Shown here one piece after another: positions 33,613 through 45,500 of a DNA stretch of 64,000 nt. This stretch comes from Entomortierella parvispora (Eukaryota > Mortierellomycota > Mortierellomycetes > Mortierellales > Mortierellaceae). A model generated the notes under the pieces. The model searched no databases. It saw nothing but the letters and a program-made list of their open reading frames with translations, and was not told the origin of the DNA. Location of the stretch: contig OY752140.1 of NCBI GenBank assembly GCA_963573315.1, forward strand, positions 2,852,001 through 2,916,000. Reading direction: 5' to 3'. The position numbers and the translations under genes were made by a program. Position 1 is the stretch's first letter. The number at the start of each line of letters is the position of its first letter.

Positions 33613-34390
33613 TTATCCGTCGAGCTCGATCAAGGCAGTCTGGGGTGTCTTGTTCAGCAGCTCGCTTGGAACCTTCTCGTTCAAGAAACTGGTGCAGTAC
33701 ATGCACTTGACGGCCTTGATAGGAACATTGGCGCTGCACCAGGGGCAAGTGACCGTCGCACCCGAAGCAGGTACAGGCTCGGGCTTGGTAGCCTCAGGCT
33801 CGGCATCGCCATTGCTGTGGTGCTTCAGACGGTGACGCTCGCGCATCTCGCTGACCTTCTGGGCCGTGTAGACAATGACAAAGAGAGTAATGGCGACCAG
33901 CAAAAAGTTGATAAGGGTCATGACGAATCGACCAACGTTTTCGGTCACGGCACCATCTCCCTGAGCATCTTCAATGGTCGTGTACCTCTTCTCGGGAGTC
34001 TTTCCGTGACGGAGGACAATGAAGTAGTTCTCCAAGTTGGATCCGGCAATAACAAGACCCAAAGGAGGGGTCAAGATATCATCGACGAAACTCGAGAGGA
34101 CCTTGGAGAATGCACCTCCAATAACCAGACCCTGTTATGACGAAGAGAAGAGGAAGAAGGACAGAGACATGGCCAAATTGAACTGTGAGAGACAACCTTG
34201 GGAGGCCAGGATAGCAACAAGGCACAAAAAAAAAAAAAAAAAACACGAGGTCACACGGCTGCATGGTATTGCAGCCATGGGAAAGTTGGAAACATACCAC
34301 ACCGAGATCAATGATGTTGCCGCGTTGAATGAACTTGACAAAGTTCGTCCACACTCCCGACTCCTTGACGCGTTCACGGATACCTGGCAT
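33613..34390 (-). CDS. mscL: Large-conductance mechanosensitive channel (MscL) with C-terminal zinc ribbon
   Basis: Pore protein opened by membrane tension; in bacteria it protects against hypo-osmotic shock. Exons on the minus strand: 34298-34390 and 33613-34131; 203 residues (bacterial MscL about 136). The N-terminus FVKFIQRGNIIDLGVGLVIG with GGAFSKVLSSFVDDILTPPL is the MscL TM1 signature. A periplasmic-type loop (IEDAQGDGAVTENVGRF) and TM2 (about 99-119, VMTLINFLLVAITLFVIVYT) follow, then a basic segment. The C-terminus has four cysteines as CPWC (160, 163) and CMYC (174, 177), a zinc-ribbon pattern. I recall similar zinc-ribbon ends on some bacterial MscL-like proteins, which would fit a bacterial origin; this is inference. 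The intron contains an 18-A run. No organelle leader is evident. Confidence 0.93.
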
Positions 34391-35621
34391 GCTGACTGTT
34401 TGTGGTTGGGGTAATGAGGTGGAGTAGGAGAGGAATGAGGGTGAATGCACAAGAAGAAAAGAAAGAAAAAGATTTTTTTTCTTTTCCAGATGCTTATGTA
34501 CTCTTCTGTCAGCAATTGCGCCCTTTTGTGTTTGTGCGGCGGTAGCGAGAGCAAGTCGTTTCTCTTCTTTTTGCCATCCATCCCATCCTCCCACAGAAGG
34601 AAACGATCCACCCCTTTTTCTCCCAGTCAGAAGCAGACCCCATCCCGCGCTTTTCTCTTGCAATCTTTTTTTTTCTTGCTCCGCGACTGGTCATCGACTG
34701 GCGAGATGGACGCGTTCTCTTCCTGTCTTTCTTGGGCGGAACCACAAAAAAAACCTTGTGTTCCGTCTTTTGATCCAGCACAAGTCAGTTGACAGATGGG
34801 CCACGGTGGGGTGGGATAGGCTAGGCTGGTCCAACACTGGAGCAAACACATCCTGCGAGGGCGACATAGAATGAGAAGGGTGTCCATGGACGGTGTTTTG
34901 TTGGAAGGACAGGCCCAAACAACAAAACAGACAGGAAGAGCATGACCTCTTTCTCTCTCCTCCAGATGGTTGGTTACTGCTATTTGTGTCCTTCATGGTC
35001 AGCAATATCATCATCCTGCAGGTGGGGAAAGGGGGGAATGAGGATCTACGTTTCCATCCTGTGTTCAGAAGGGACCTATTGGGACGGAAGGACCAGGCAC
35101 AAAAGAAAGAATGGCTGAAAGGAAGACGGCAGAGAAGGTTGCCTATAAGCAGCGAGTGAAAGAGGGAGTGCAACCCATGATCCTTTACCAAAGCCACCGC
35201 CAAAAACATCATCATGGCTGTGAGCAAAAAATAGTCTGCATAAGGAAAAATTCCTCGGAACAAAACGACAATGATAGAGTCGACTGAATTAGACAATTAG
35301 TCCCAAGATTTGGGCTGTTTGACAGACATTCGATGCACGTCTTCTGTTCTTCTCTACTCTCCCGTCACCAGCCGTGATCTTCCTCGACCGTTGATGTTGA
35401 AGAGCTCGACTCTTCCTTTTTTCCGAAAAGAAATCAAAGTCGGTCCTGGGCCCTGGATCTGCTCTTGGCGCCATGCGGAAAACAAGAGGCGACACTGAAG
35501 ACGGTCGACGAAGGGATTCTGATATAAAGGCTTAAGAGAGAGAGACACTTGCATCCTTCGCCACAGCCCCCCATCCTCAAACAAACCTTCAAGGCCAGAT
35601 CAAGAAACAACTATTAAAATC
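34391..35621. other. Divergent intergenic region, MscL and ATG5
   Basis: 1.23 kb between divergent starts. It has T-rich runs near MscL and no obvious TATA box. A 201-codon minus-strand frame (34691-35296) with hydrophobic stretches has no ATG at its listed start and no recognisable domain; I leave it out. Confidence 0.5.
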
Positions 35622-36892
35622 ATGAACCTCCCTCTTATTAGTCCGGTAGCGAAAGCAATTTGGGCAGGATCCATCCCGATCTTGTTCACTCTCGACGACG
35701 ATGAATTCAATGGCAATAGCACCGATATGGGCTTGATGGTAAACGAAACCGACCATCGTTCTCAATGACATGAAGGTGTGTTTACCGTGAAAACCGTCAA
35801 ATCTGACAGACTTGAGTAAACATTCTAATGGATAGATTGAAGCACAGCGCTGCTCTTACATGTCCTTGCTGGCAGAGACGGTTCGCAGCCATTTTGTTAC
35901 GACAGGACAAGTCTCTAGCCCAGGAGATATCTGGTTTGAATACAGGGGAACTCCTCTGAAATGGTGAGTGCAGATATTCATCAGAAACACAGCAATACTT
36001 TCGTCATGTTGCTGATTGTGTATTTTGTGAAAGGCACTATGCGATCGGACTGTTGTTTGATATTCTGGGATTGCAGGCATCGAACAACCGCGCCACGGAA
36101 GACCTATTGCCATGGAAGGTTGTAGTTCACTTCCAAAACTACCCTGCAGACAAGTTGATTGCTAATTGTGCAGACAACAATGTCTCCAAAGACGCGTTCA
36201 TGTCCATGATCAAAGAGGTATAGCCCGTGTCCTGTGTGATAGTGCTCTACATCAGAAAATGAGGGTCTTACACATGACCACCTTTACTAGGCAGACTATC
36301 TTCGCAATGGAACCACCAAGAAAGTAATGAACTTGTCGAAGGCGGATCAGACGCAGCTCTGGGAGGGTATTCTGAAGAGTAGGTGGATACTTCTTGCTGC
36401 TCCTAGCCAAAATGGAATTGTATTGTAGCTGACGGATTCCCTTTCCATGAAAAAGATGACTACAATAGGTTCTGGGATGTCAATCATCGACTGGTTCTGA
36501 ACGATGGCGCCGTGCCACGGCTCCTGCCAGTGAGAATCTATTTGCCAGGAAACAGCCCTGTCATCCAAGAGCCCTTCATAGCTGCGGATGATCAAGGTAG
36601 CGATAACACGAATAATAATAATGAAGCGATATAGGTATATGAAAAACCGATCAGAGACTAACTGGTCAATTGCACCCTGCACCTAGATCGTCCTCGGACA
36701 CTGCGGCAGATCCTCAATGACGCGCTTCCAGCGCTGTTTCCGCTAGAGGACGGAAGCACAGGGAGCCAGGCAGCCACAGCGGGAGCATTGATCCACGGCG
36801 TCCTACCCAGTCTGGAGACCAGCGCGCTCTGGGCAGCACAGAACATGGCGTATGCCGACAACTTTCTGCACCTGGTGATAGTCCTCCACTGA
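35622..36892 (+). CDS. ATG5: Autophagy protein 5
   Basis: Covalent partner of the ubiquitin-like Atg12; the conjugate with Atg16 acts as E3 for Atg8 lipidation on the phagophore. Six exons: 35622-35738, 35836-35963, 36034-36217, 36291-36378, 36429-36596, 36687-36892; 296 residues (human 275, yeast 294). Marks: AIWAGSIPILFTLDDDE near the start, [20 protein letters not shown], then KDAFMSMIKEADYLRNGTTK, VMNLSKADQTQLWEGIL, FWDVNHRL and the C-terminal MAYADNFLHLVIVLH. The Atg12 acceptor lysine, Lys130 of the human protein (SCMKEAD), corresponds to Lys142 here (SMIKEAD), at the end of exon 3. The N-terminal strand (usually YLLLPRxSYL) is weakly conserved as IEAQRCSYMSLL. It is followed by ATG29 in tandem, 194 bp downstream. 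Confidence 0.96.
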
Positions 36893-37086
36893 AGATGGAA
36901 CTCCCCGCGCGTCTTTGTTTTTTGTTGCATTTTGGTTTGTCAAATAAAAAACGCGTGCCCCAGGCATGCAATTTCGCATTCACGCACTGGCCCTCCTTCC
37001 TTTCCCTCTCCTTGCTCTCTTCTTTGAATTCACCCGCCTCACTCGCACCCAAGCCTTCTCTTCCGCATCTCTCTTTTTATATCCCC

Positions 37087-39431
37087 ATGGACTCTCTCGA
37101 GCAGCCCATTCATATTGTCATCAGGCTGCCATACCCTCGGCCAGAGGGCTTTGTAGACGGCCAATCGGTAGGTCGACCGCAATGGCTGCATTCGCTACCT
37201 CCATTTCACTAAACAGTGCCTAACACTATGCAATGGGCTATAGATGCATTGGACCGAATCCATGGAGAAGACTCTTTGGCAGCTCATTGGTCAGACCAAG
37301 CCGTCGCTGGTTGATTGTAGGTGCATTCTTCCCGACTTTTTGCAAAAACAGGTCGCCTTGAACTGTCAAAGTGAAAGAGAGCTCAATTCGATTTTCTTTT
37401 TTTTGTTTATCATCCAGGGACGTCAGTGTCTCGACAATTAGGCAATATACCGATCCCTTTCCTGCTCAAGCATGCAGCACTATTATATCAAAACCAACTC
37501 CAGGACTTGCATCGTATGGGCGAGCAGCAAGACCTGGCAACTCAGCAGCATCGACCCATCTCAAGATCCAACAGCCGTGTTGCTGCACCAGGAGGTTTCC
37601 TTGGATCTGTTGCACCCACAACCATCACTTCACCGCCGGCTATGCATCAAGGGACAAGAGATGGCAGCTCTGGTGACTATCCTGGAGACAAGGACAGAGG
37701 AGCGGCGCAGCAGGGACAGGATGGCACAACAGCAAAAACGCAAGCAGGAAGTCCACCTCTTTCTGGAAGCACCTCAACATTCCCGTCGTCTGCTAAACCC
37801 GCATCCATGTCCTCGTCTGCTTCGACCATTCGTCCTGTCCAACCGTCATCACCTTCGCCATCATTCCGAACTGTTGCCAGCTCGCAACAGGCGGCATTTG
37901 ATAACAATGGATACAACTCTGGCGTACTATCAAACCGTGGACAGACCCAGCCTCGATCCACTCGGGGTTCACAACTTGTCAGTGCACCGATCGAGCGTCG
38001 TTCAAACAACCTATTTGGGGTACATCCCTTGCCAACTTCACCTCAGGATGAGATTTCTCTTGCAGAAGCAAATAAGCGGATATCGGAGCCCGCCCACCCT
38101 TTCCATCATGCCACGATCTCGGCCTCGCAGCATCTTCTTTCGCCTCCAGGCGCCAAGAGATCACCGCCAGGAGGTCGCTTTGGCGATCAAGGAAACCCAT
38201 CGACTTTTCAGGACAATGACCGATCCTCCTCAATCTCATCAGTGTCGACTCCCTATTCACAGAGCAATAGTGCATCCCAGATCTTTGAAGAGACCTCCTT
38301 TTTCAACCAATTGTCTTCCACTGATTCTATATCAAGAGGTCAACAGCAGCAACGAGCCGATAGTCGCGAGGAAAGCAATACAAGAGGCGCGTTCCACCAG
38401 CCACCTTTTACGAATGCATTCGGCCTTGGATTGGTAGATGGTTCTCGCATGACCTCCTCTCGATATGATCAACAAGGCAGACGAGATCGCAGTTTGATCC
38501 TCACCGAGGACGAAGATGCTGGTGACGAGGATGATCAGGTAGAGGATGAAGACAATACAAGTCCAGATGAATCTGAACCCCTGAGCGAACAAATCAAGCA
38601 ATTTCATCTGGAAGATGAGCTGGCGTTCTTACCCATTGGTACTACTGCTTCTGGAATTCTCTCGCGGCCAGAGGAAGACGATCTACAGAGGAGAACAACG
38701 ACATCTGGAGACAAGATGCCGTTCCAGCTCGATGACGAATTGGCCAACTTAGGCACGCGGTCGCTCGAGGAGATCTCGGAACACGATGGCGGAGATGAGG
38801 AAGAGGACCTCAGTGTGAGAGGGATTCGATTCAAGGACCAGCATCGTCATCATCAACACCACCAACATCATCACCAACACAGCCCTGCCCACAGAGTCCG
38901 TGGTCAAGGATTAAATCGCGACGGTAAAAAAAACCCTTGGGGGGACAAGGGGTTCTTCAAAAGCTGATTGCTCTACTAATAACAATTTGATCTGATACTA
39001 GGCGAAGGATCTACAAAGGGTGCAAGGACTAGTCCTGAACGATCTGGCCCTGGCTCAAGCAAGTCTAGTGCACAAAACTCTGTCGGATCTTCGTATAGCG
39101 ATCTTTCTGGTAAAAAACTTTGGAAAAAGAACAATGCAGTACAGGACTATCCAAAGAAGCAAACAAAGGTGGCATTATCCCCAGCTACAGTACAAGTGAA
39201 GCAATGACTAAGCGGACCTCTTTTTCTTTTCTTGGATCAAATAGATTCTTCAGTAACCCAGTCGGCTATGGAGGATGCATATCTGTCTGGGTTCAACAAC
39301 TCTAAAACGTAAGGGAGAACCTGCTGCAAGAACAACTAGCAACTCTTGACCGACGCTGATATCTGATTTAATTGGTTTTACTCTGTTGAATACATAGGTC
39401 CTTGTTCATGCACGCATCCACAAGGAACTAG
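37087..39431 (+). CDS. ATG29: Autophagy protein 29 (phagophore assembly, Atg17 complex)
   Basis: Fungal subunit of the Atg17-Atg29-Atg31 scaffold at the phagophore assembly site. Six exons: 37087-37167, 37244-37316, 37418-38923, 39002-39109, 39245-39308, 39398-39431; 621 residues. The N-terminal domain is characteristic: IHIVIRLPYPRPEGFVDGQS, MHWTESMEKTLWQLIGQTKP, then DWTSVSRQLGNIPIPFLLKH and AALLYQNQLQDL. The long middle part is disordered, rich in Ser, Gln and Asp, with acidic blocks around residue 405-490 and a His-rich tract (RHHQHHQHHHQH). The C-terminal block NSVGSSYSDLSDSSVTQSAM with EDAYLSGF matches the end of Pezizomycotina Atg29. No other family has this two-ended pattern. The exons after the long third one were placed by that C-terminal match and by phase. 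It lies between ATG5 and a poly(A) polymerase gene, all on the plus strand. Confidence 0.9.
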
Positions 39432-39605
39432 CCAGCAAGAGACTTCGCCGAAGTCACGTGCACACCGTATCGAACAATAAAGGGAAAGATGATCAGCAAG
39501 CATGCAAGCAAAGCATTCTCTTGTTCTCTTTTGAAGTCATCATTCCAGGGTGCTCTGCAGTGCATTCCTAGCACCTGAACGCACTCTGTTTCCTGAGAAG
39601 ACACC

Positions 39606-42389
39606 ATGTTCTTGTCGAGCCATCGCACCATGGAGACATCCCCACAAGGTCCGCCTCCCAGTTCCGGCAATGGTCCGTCGTCGGACTTGAACACCACCAT
39701 CGTCACCGTCGCCGACAGCAACCATAGGCCAATGAAGAAGAGGAAAACTGACGGCAGCACGGATGGCGTCTCTCAACAACTTGATTACATTCCGTTGGAG
39801 GGACCCCCCAGGAAAACAGTGCCTCTTCCCCCTCGTCCACTAACACAGCAGCCCACCTTTGGAGTAAAATCTCTGTTGGATCAAAGAGCAGAGCGGTTAC
39901 AGGAGGTCGTCCCGGTCCGGGCGACACAAAGGCAGCCGCAGAAAAGAGTGAAAGGCCCTGCGGTCACACCAGCTGCAGTGACCAAAAATGGCATTTCCAA
40001 GAATCAGAAAAGGAAAGCACGCTTACGGGCCGCAAAAGAGGCGCTAGAGGCGGATGCAAAGAAGCAGAGCGAAAATCAGGTGGCGCTCGTAGCAGAGGTC
40101 TCGGGGACGGAACTATCGACTCATTCGGCGAAAGAAGCGAAAGAGGTGAACGTAAAGACGCCGAGTGAAGAACAGATGGTACTTGAGACAAAGGCTCCAG
40201 GGACGAACTCAAATCACTTGGCGAAAGAGGTGAAAGGGGCGAACGTAAAGAAGGCGAGCGAAAAACAGGTGGCACTCGATACAAAAGCGCCAGGGACGAA
40301 ATCAAATCACATGGCGAAAGTAGTGAAAGAGGCAAACACGAAGAATCAGATGGAAAATCGGATATCCTACACGAAAACTCCATGGATGGAATCTTCTGAT
40401 TACTCAGATTTGCCCTCAGTCCAGGCAATATTCACTCGGGAGCTGAGCGATTTCGTCCGATACATGGAACCTACAGAGGAAGAGCATCAGGTCCGGAGTT
40501 ATGTCTTTCTGCTTGTCGAAAGGGAAGTGCAGAAGCTTTGGCCCACCTCACGACTAATTATGTACGGCAGTTATAGGACCCGCGTATATCTTCCGACAAG
40601 GTACATTTCATCTGAATGGGGGGAAGGGAATTGAATCTGATAATTTAATTTGGGTGTTTTTTCTTACTCTTGTTTTTCTCCTGTGTGTCTTGTAGCGATA
40701 TGGACATGGTCATTCACAGAGACCCGCCGATTACCTTGAGTGAAATGAGGAGACTGAAAAGTCATTTTCAGAACATAAGGATTGGCACAGGTGTAGAGTT
40801 TGTTGCGTCAGCAAAAGTTCCGCTTGTTAAGTTCAATGAGCTGCATAGCGGCATTGCGGTGGACATTTCTTTTAACCACCAGGATGGGGTTCAGAGTGGA
40901 ACTGTAACGACACAGTTACTTGAGAATACACCTGGTTTGCGCTCGCTCATGATCATCCTTAAACATTATTTGTCAATTCATGTAAGTTGTTAACTTGTAC
41001 AGATTCAATACTTTGTGAAAGTGTTATGGCGCCATAAACTAACCGAGTTTCATTTTGCTCTACCAGGGTCAAAACACCCCTTTCTTCGGAGGCATCGGCT
41101 CGTATACCCTCATGATTATGATTGTGAGTTTTTTGCAGATGCACCCTCATGTACAGTCCAGGGTGATTGATCCACAGGAGAATATTGGAGTCCTTCTTAT
41201 CGAGTTCTTTGAGCTATATGGACTTTGTTTCAACTTTAACCGTGTCGGCATTGCGATCGCTGACGGGGGATCATATCTACCTAAGGCGCCAATATCGAAA
41301 AAGGCTCAAACCCCATTCTTCACTGCCGTTGCGTTGCAAACTTTCGACCCCAACAACGCGTCCAACGACACTGGAAAAGTTTCGTCGCAGTTTCCGAGCA
41401 TTCGAAAGATGTTTGAAAGGACTTTTACCAGCATCACCAGCGAACTCGCGAGGCGTCATCAGTCACTGTTCACAGGGTCTTCTGAAATAATAGCCAAGAA
41501 CAGGGCAGAACAACAAGAGTCCTTACTCGGCCATTTCCTTTTCGTTTCGAGCAAGATGACAAAGCAGCGGAGCCGAGTCCAAAAGGTGTTTTATGATGGG
41601 ATTTTTCAGAAAATGTTTTCGCACCCGCCACCGCAAAAGTTCCAGCGGATTTTAGTACCCGTCGAGCAGCCGAGGACAATCCCTGCGGTCCAGGGTTCAT
41701 TGGATAAAAGTGGAGACTGGTTGGACGGTGAGGTGGATCAGTTGAGGTTACTCTGTCAGTCGTGGCAAGGAGATCAACTCGGTATGGATACAATGATGGA
41801 AATGGGAAGGCAGCTAATTATCGCACAGTCCAAGCGAGCGATAGCAGTCGTTGAGGAGAATCAAGGTGCGCCCATGTCTGATGAAGAGCGTGGCAGGATC
41901 TTTGAAGAGACCTTGATGAATATCGAGAAGAGACTGAGCTTCTTAGAGGAGGCCGTGAAACTTCACCAGAGACAAATGGGAATAGAAAAGGCGCAGGCTG
42001 ATTTGCGGCGATCCGAGGAAACCACGATTCCATCCCCTCCACAGGAAGTCGAGTTTGTGCATGCGATGGACACTGATGACGAAGAACCTGGCCATGCAGA
42101 CGAGGATGACTACTTTTCAGACTTGATGCACCGTGCAGGAAAAGAATACGGCGACAGCGACAGTGAGGATGAGGGTGCTGATGCGACCCACGCGATTATG
42201 ATCAAGAGCGATTCTGAAGAGGTACCCTCCGGGGCTGGCCACCGGAACCCACAAAACGTCCATGTTTCAGAGGAATCTATCCTATTGCCGCAACTCTATT
42301 CTGCATCGCCTTCGCAAACACATGGGAACAGTTCTAGGGACGAACAGATTGAAGCCATGCTAAGACGAGCGGAGGGCCTTGACGACTGA
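39606..42389 (+). CDS. Non-canonical poly(A) polymerase, Trf4/PAPD5 type
   Basis: Nucleotidyltransferase that oligoadenylates nuclear RNAs for exosome decay (TRAMP complex). Exons 39606-40600, 40696-40981, 41067-42389; 867 residues. The catalytic motif spans the first intron: IMYGSYRTRVYLPT then SDMDMVI, with Asp333 and Asp335; the third carboxylate is Asp388 in GIAVDISFN. The nucleotide-recognition part includes NTPGLRSLMIILKHYLSIH, GIGSYTLMIMIVSFLQMHP, and an LLIEFFELYGLCFNF helix. The N-terminal 270 residues are disordered with three or four imperfect 31-residue repeats and a KKRK basic patch; the C-terminal 200 are acidic. ATG 39606 is the first in frame; a second, at 39630, is possible. 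Its start is 175 bp after the ATG29 stop. Confidence 0.93.
40070..40370 (+). repeat. In-frame tandem repeat in the poly(A) polymerase gene (about 93-bp unit)
   Basis: Three clear copies and a partial fourth of a unit reading roughly SEKQVALDTKAPGTKSNH, then AKEVKEANVKKA. Copies differ at about a third of positions. They lie in the disordered N-terminal region, before the catalytic domain. Confidence 0.8.
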
Positions 42390-42589
42390 GGGAGTTGAAT
42401 TTCGTCCTTGTACACTATACTCTTGATATTTCGCACCGACATTGTTCATAATTGTACCATATTTCATTTCTCACGGTGCAACAAACTGGCTGCAATAAAT
42501 GCCCTCTCTCTGTTTGAAGGTTATCTATGATCGTAGTGTATTTCAATAATTATACTCCTTCTTGGAGGATCATAACTTTTTTTTTCTTC

Positions 42590-45500
42590 TTAGGCTACGC
42601 GTCCGATCCGGTTCATACGTTGGATACGCTCCCGCACAGATTCTGCTGGCCCCGAATCGTCTACCCCTGCGGAAGTATTGTCTTCCTGGCGAACCGATGC
42701 CTGCGAGGGCCTCGTTGCCGGCTTGATCGGGGTCGAGTCATAGGCGGTATTCCGGGTCCTGGAAGGGCCGTCTGCTGAAGCACCGGCTGACTGCTGCTGG
42801 GATGGCTGATCCAAGGGACGACGTAATGTCGATGTCGAGGAGGCTGTGGGACGAGGTCTTCTGACAAGCTTCTCCTCTTCCTCCTCTTCCTCTTCTTCTA
42901 CGTCGTCATCATCCTCTCTGTTAGATCCACTGCGGCCAAACTGAGCCTCCCTAAGATCTCTAGCTCGTTGCGAAGGTGTCCGATAATCGGTCGACGCAGG
43001 AATGCTCTGTCCGTTTCCATTAACGGTCTTGACACCCGCATCGAACGTGGGACTCTCCCGTCCTTGCTGCAGGCGGTAATGGTGGCTATTGTTGACATTG
43101 TTGTTGTTGCTGCTGCTGCTGTTGGAAAAGGATGTCACAGGTGCAGGACTATCACGTCCAGAAATACCGTTTTCCCTTGGAAGAGTCGACGACGATAACG
43201 GTGACGTGTTGTTTCCAGTCAACGTTAATGACAAGATCTCATCATCAATATCCGCACTTGGGAACTTGCGTTTGAACGCTTCTTCCTCACCCGCCGCCAA
43301 AGAGGCTGCACCGTCCTTCATACGGAAACGGGTTGGCTTGGGCAAAAGCTCGGGCTTCTGACCGGGAGGTGGGATGGAGGCACGATGACGTGTCCTAGCC
43401 GCTGCAGATGCAGTCACTGGAGAGACTGGTGGTTGAGAGGAAGAAGAGGTGGCAGAATTGGCAGCAGAGATCCCACTGTCCATGGCACGTCTTGCAGACT
43501 TGATCGGGGCCGAGGGTAAAAGGGGAGTGTTTCCCGAATCGGATGTGCTGGCAGAGGGCGACGTGAACGAATTAAAAGATGGTGCTGGAGACGAGGCCAT
43601 GGAAGAAGACTGACCCGAAAAGTTGGCCCGGAGACTGTCCAAGCTGGGTCGAGTCTGGCTTATGTACTGGCTCGTCAAGCTCGCCAACGGATCCGCACTG
43701 TGCGTGGACGACCCAGAGGTCATGGGGTAGACCATGCCTGTGCTCTGCTGAATACCGGATCCAGAGACTGACCGTCTGTATGGGTTTTGCTGGGTACTGA
43801 CATTGATATTGCCAAGAGAGACGGACGCGATGGAATCAGCCAAGTTGGACACGGTCGGCAACTGACTTGGCAAAGAAGACCCAGAAGACTGCAACTGTAC
43901 GCTCTGCTGTTGCCGCTGCTGCTGCTTTTGTTGAGATTGGTGTTGTTGGACAAGATCCTGCTTTTGCGAAAGCTGCTTTTGAGACAACAGCTCTTGCTCC
44001 TTCATCATTCGCTTCCGCTCCTGCCATTTCTCGTGCTGCTGCTGAATCTGTTGCTGCTGTTGCTTCTGCAGTTTCTCTTGCTGTTCACGGTGAAGTCTCT
44101 GTTGCTCTTCAAGTTGGGAGCGTTGCAACGCCAGCAGTTCCTGTTGCTGCTGCTCAAAAGCCTTTTGCTGAAGTTGAATTAGCTTCAACTCTGCTTCCAT
44201 GTCCCTCTGTGCAAGTTCCTTTCGATCCAAAGGTGGCAATTCTGGAGTCGCGACGCGGTAACCCGACGAGGTGGACACCTGAGATACAGCATTGGGTCGA
44301 GAGGCAAGGGCAGGGGGTGCGGTGGTATTGGTTGCGGCGAGAGGAGGAGTCGAGATGTATCCGTTGCCACCTGAGACCGAGCTGGAACCAGCTCTTGACC
44401 CCGCGTCCATGGATCGTAGACCATCCAAAGTTTTGCTAGAGTCCAAAATCTTTGCCTTTCCCTGAGAAGTTGGGACGCCAATGGGAGCTGCCACAGGTTT
44501 GACTGCAAATTTGTCGAGTTGCTCCATTTGTTGTCGCTTCAAGAGATCAAATCCGTCTACAGCCAGAGGGGTGGAGAACTGTTCAAAACCGGCGCTAGAG
44601 CTGCTGGGGATCTTTTTGGAGTCCTTGTCAGAGCCACTGGCGGTTGCTGGCTTAAACGACGATCCAAAATCAAACAAGTCGCCTGTTGGTGGGATCTTGG
44701 AAAACTGGGCAGAAGGATCCAATGCCCCAATCTTTGAAAACTGTGATGAAGGATCCACAGGCGCAAACTGACCAAAAGAGTCATCAAATCCAGAGCTAAA
44801 GTCAGTTACGGGGGGTGCCTTGGAGGACACCTGGCTAACTTCAGGTACGATATTTGCTGTTGGAGGAAGAGGTGTAGGTGCTGCCTGTGCTCGGGTGGGA
44901 CGACCTCGGCGCATAGGCTCAATTGAAGGAAGAGCATCCATAGGTCTCGTAACCACAGTCTTTGTAAGAATATCAGAAGTCGCAGACGCCTGTGTTGGTT
45001 GGGGCGGAGGAATGTAGAGATCCTTGTATTTCTATAGGGGAGATAAACGTTAGAAATGATCCACCCGTTTCTGAATATCAAACAAGGCAAAAAAAAAATC
45101 CATACGTTCTGGATCGGGCAGGGAAGTCCACGCATGACCGAAGTCACTTGCATGACTTGATAAATATTGGGTCGCTGCTTCGCATCCTCCTGAAGCATTG
45201 ACTCTACAAAAACACAACATAGCAAAAAAGAATTAGATTGGCGGCTCTAGAAACCTGGAATGTCGCCAAGGATATTTCTGATTGACCAACTTACTAAACA
45301 GATTAATCAATCCTTGGGTAAAAACTGGATGATCAGGAATAGTGTAGCGAGCGTTCAAAATGGCCAATTGTCCCTGTTCCTCGAACGGTGTCGTGTAATA
45401 GCAGAGCTTGTAGAGCAGCACTCCTAGAGCCCAGATATCTATAGAGTCCATATAAAGTTGATATCGTGCACTATTGGTGAGTCGGCGAGCAAGGAGAAGG

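Noticed and set aside
34691-35296. 201-codon minus-strand frame with hydrophobic stretches between MscL and ATG5
   Set aside because: No ATG at its 5' end, no family, and it lies in a shared promoter region.
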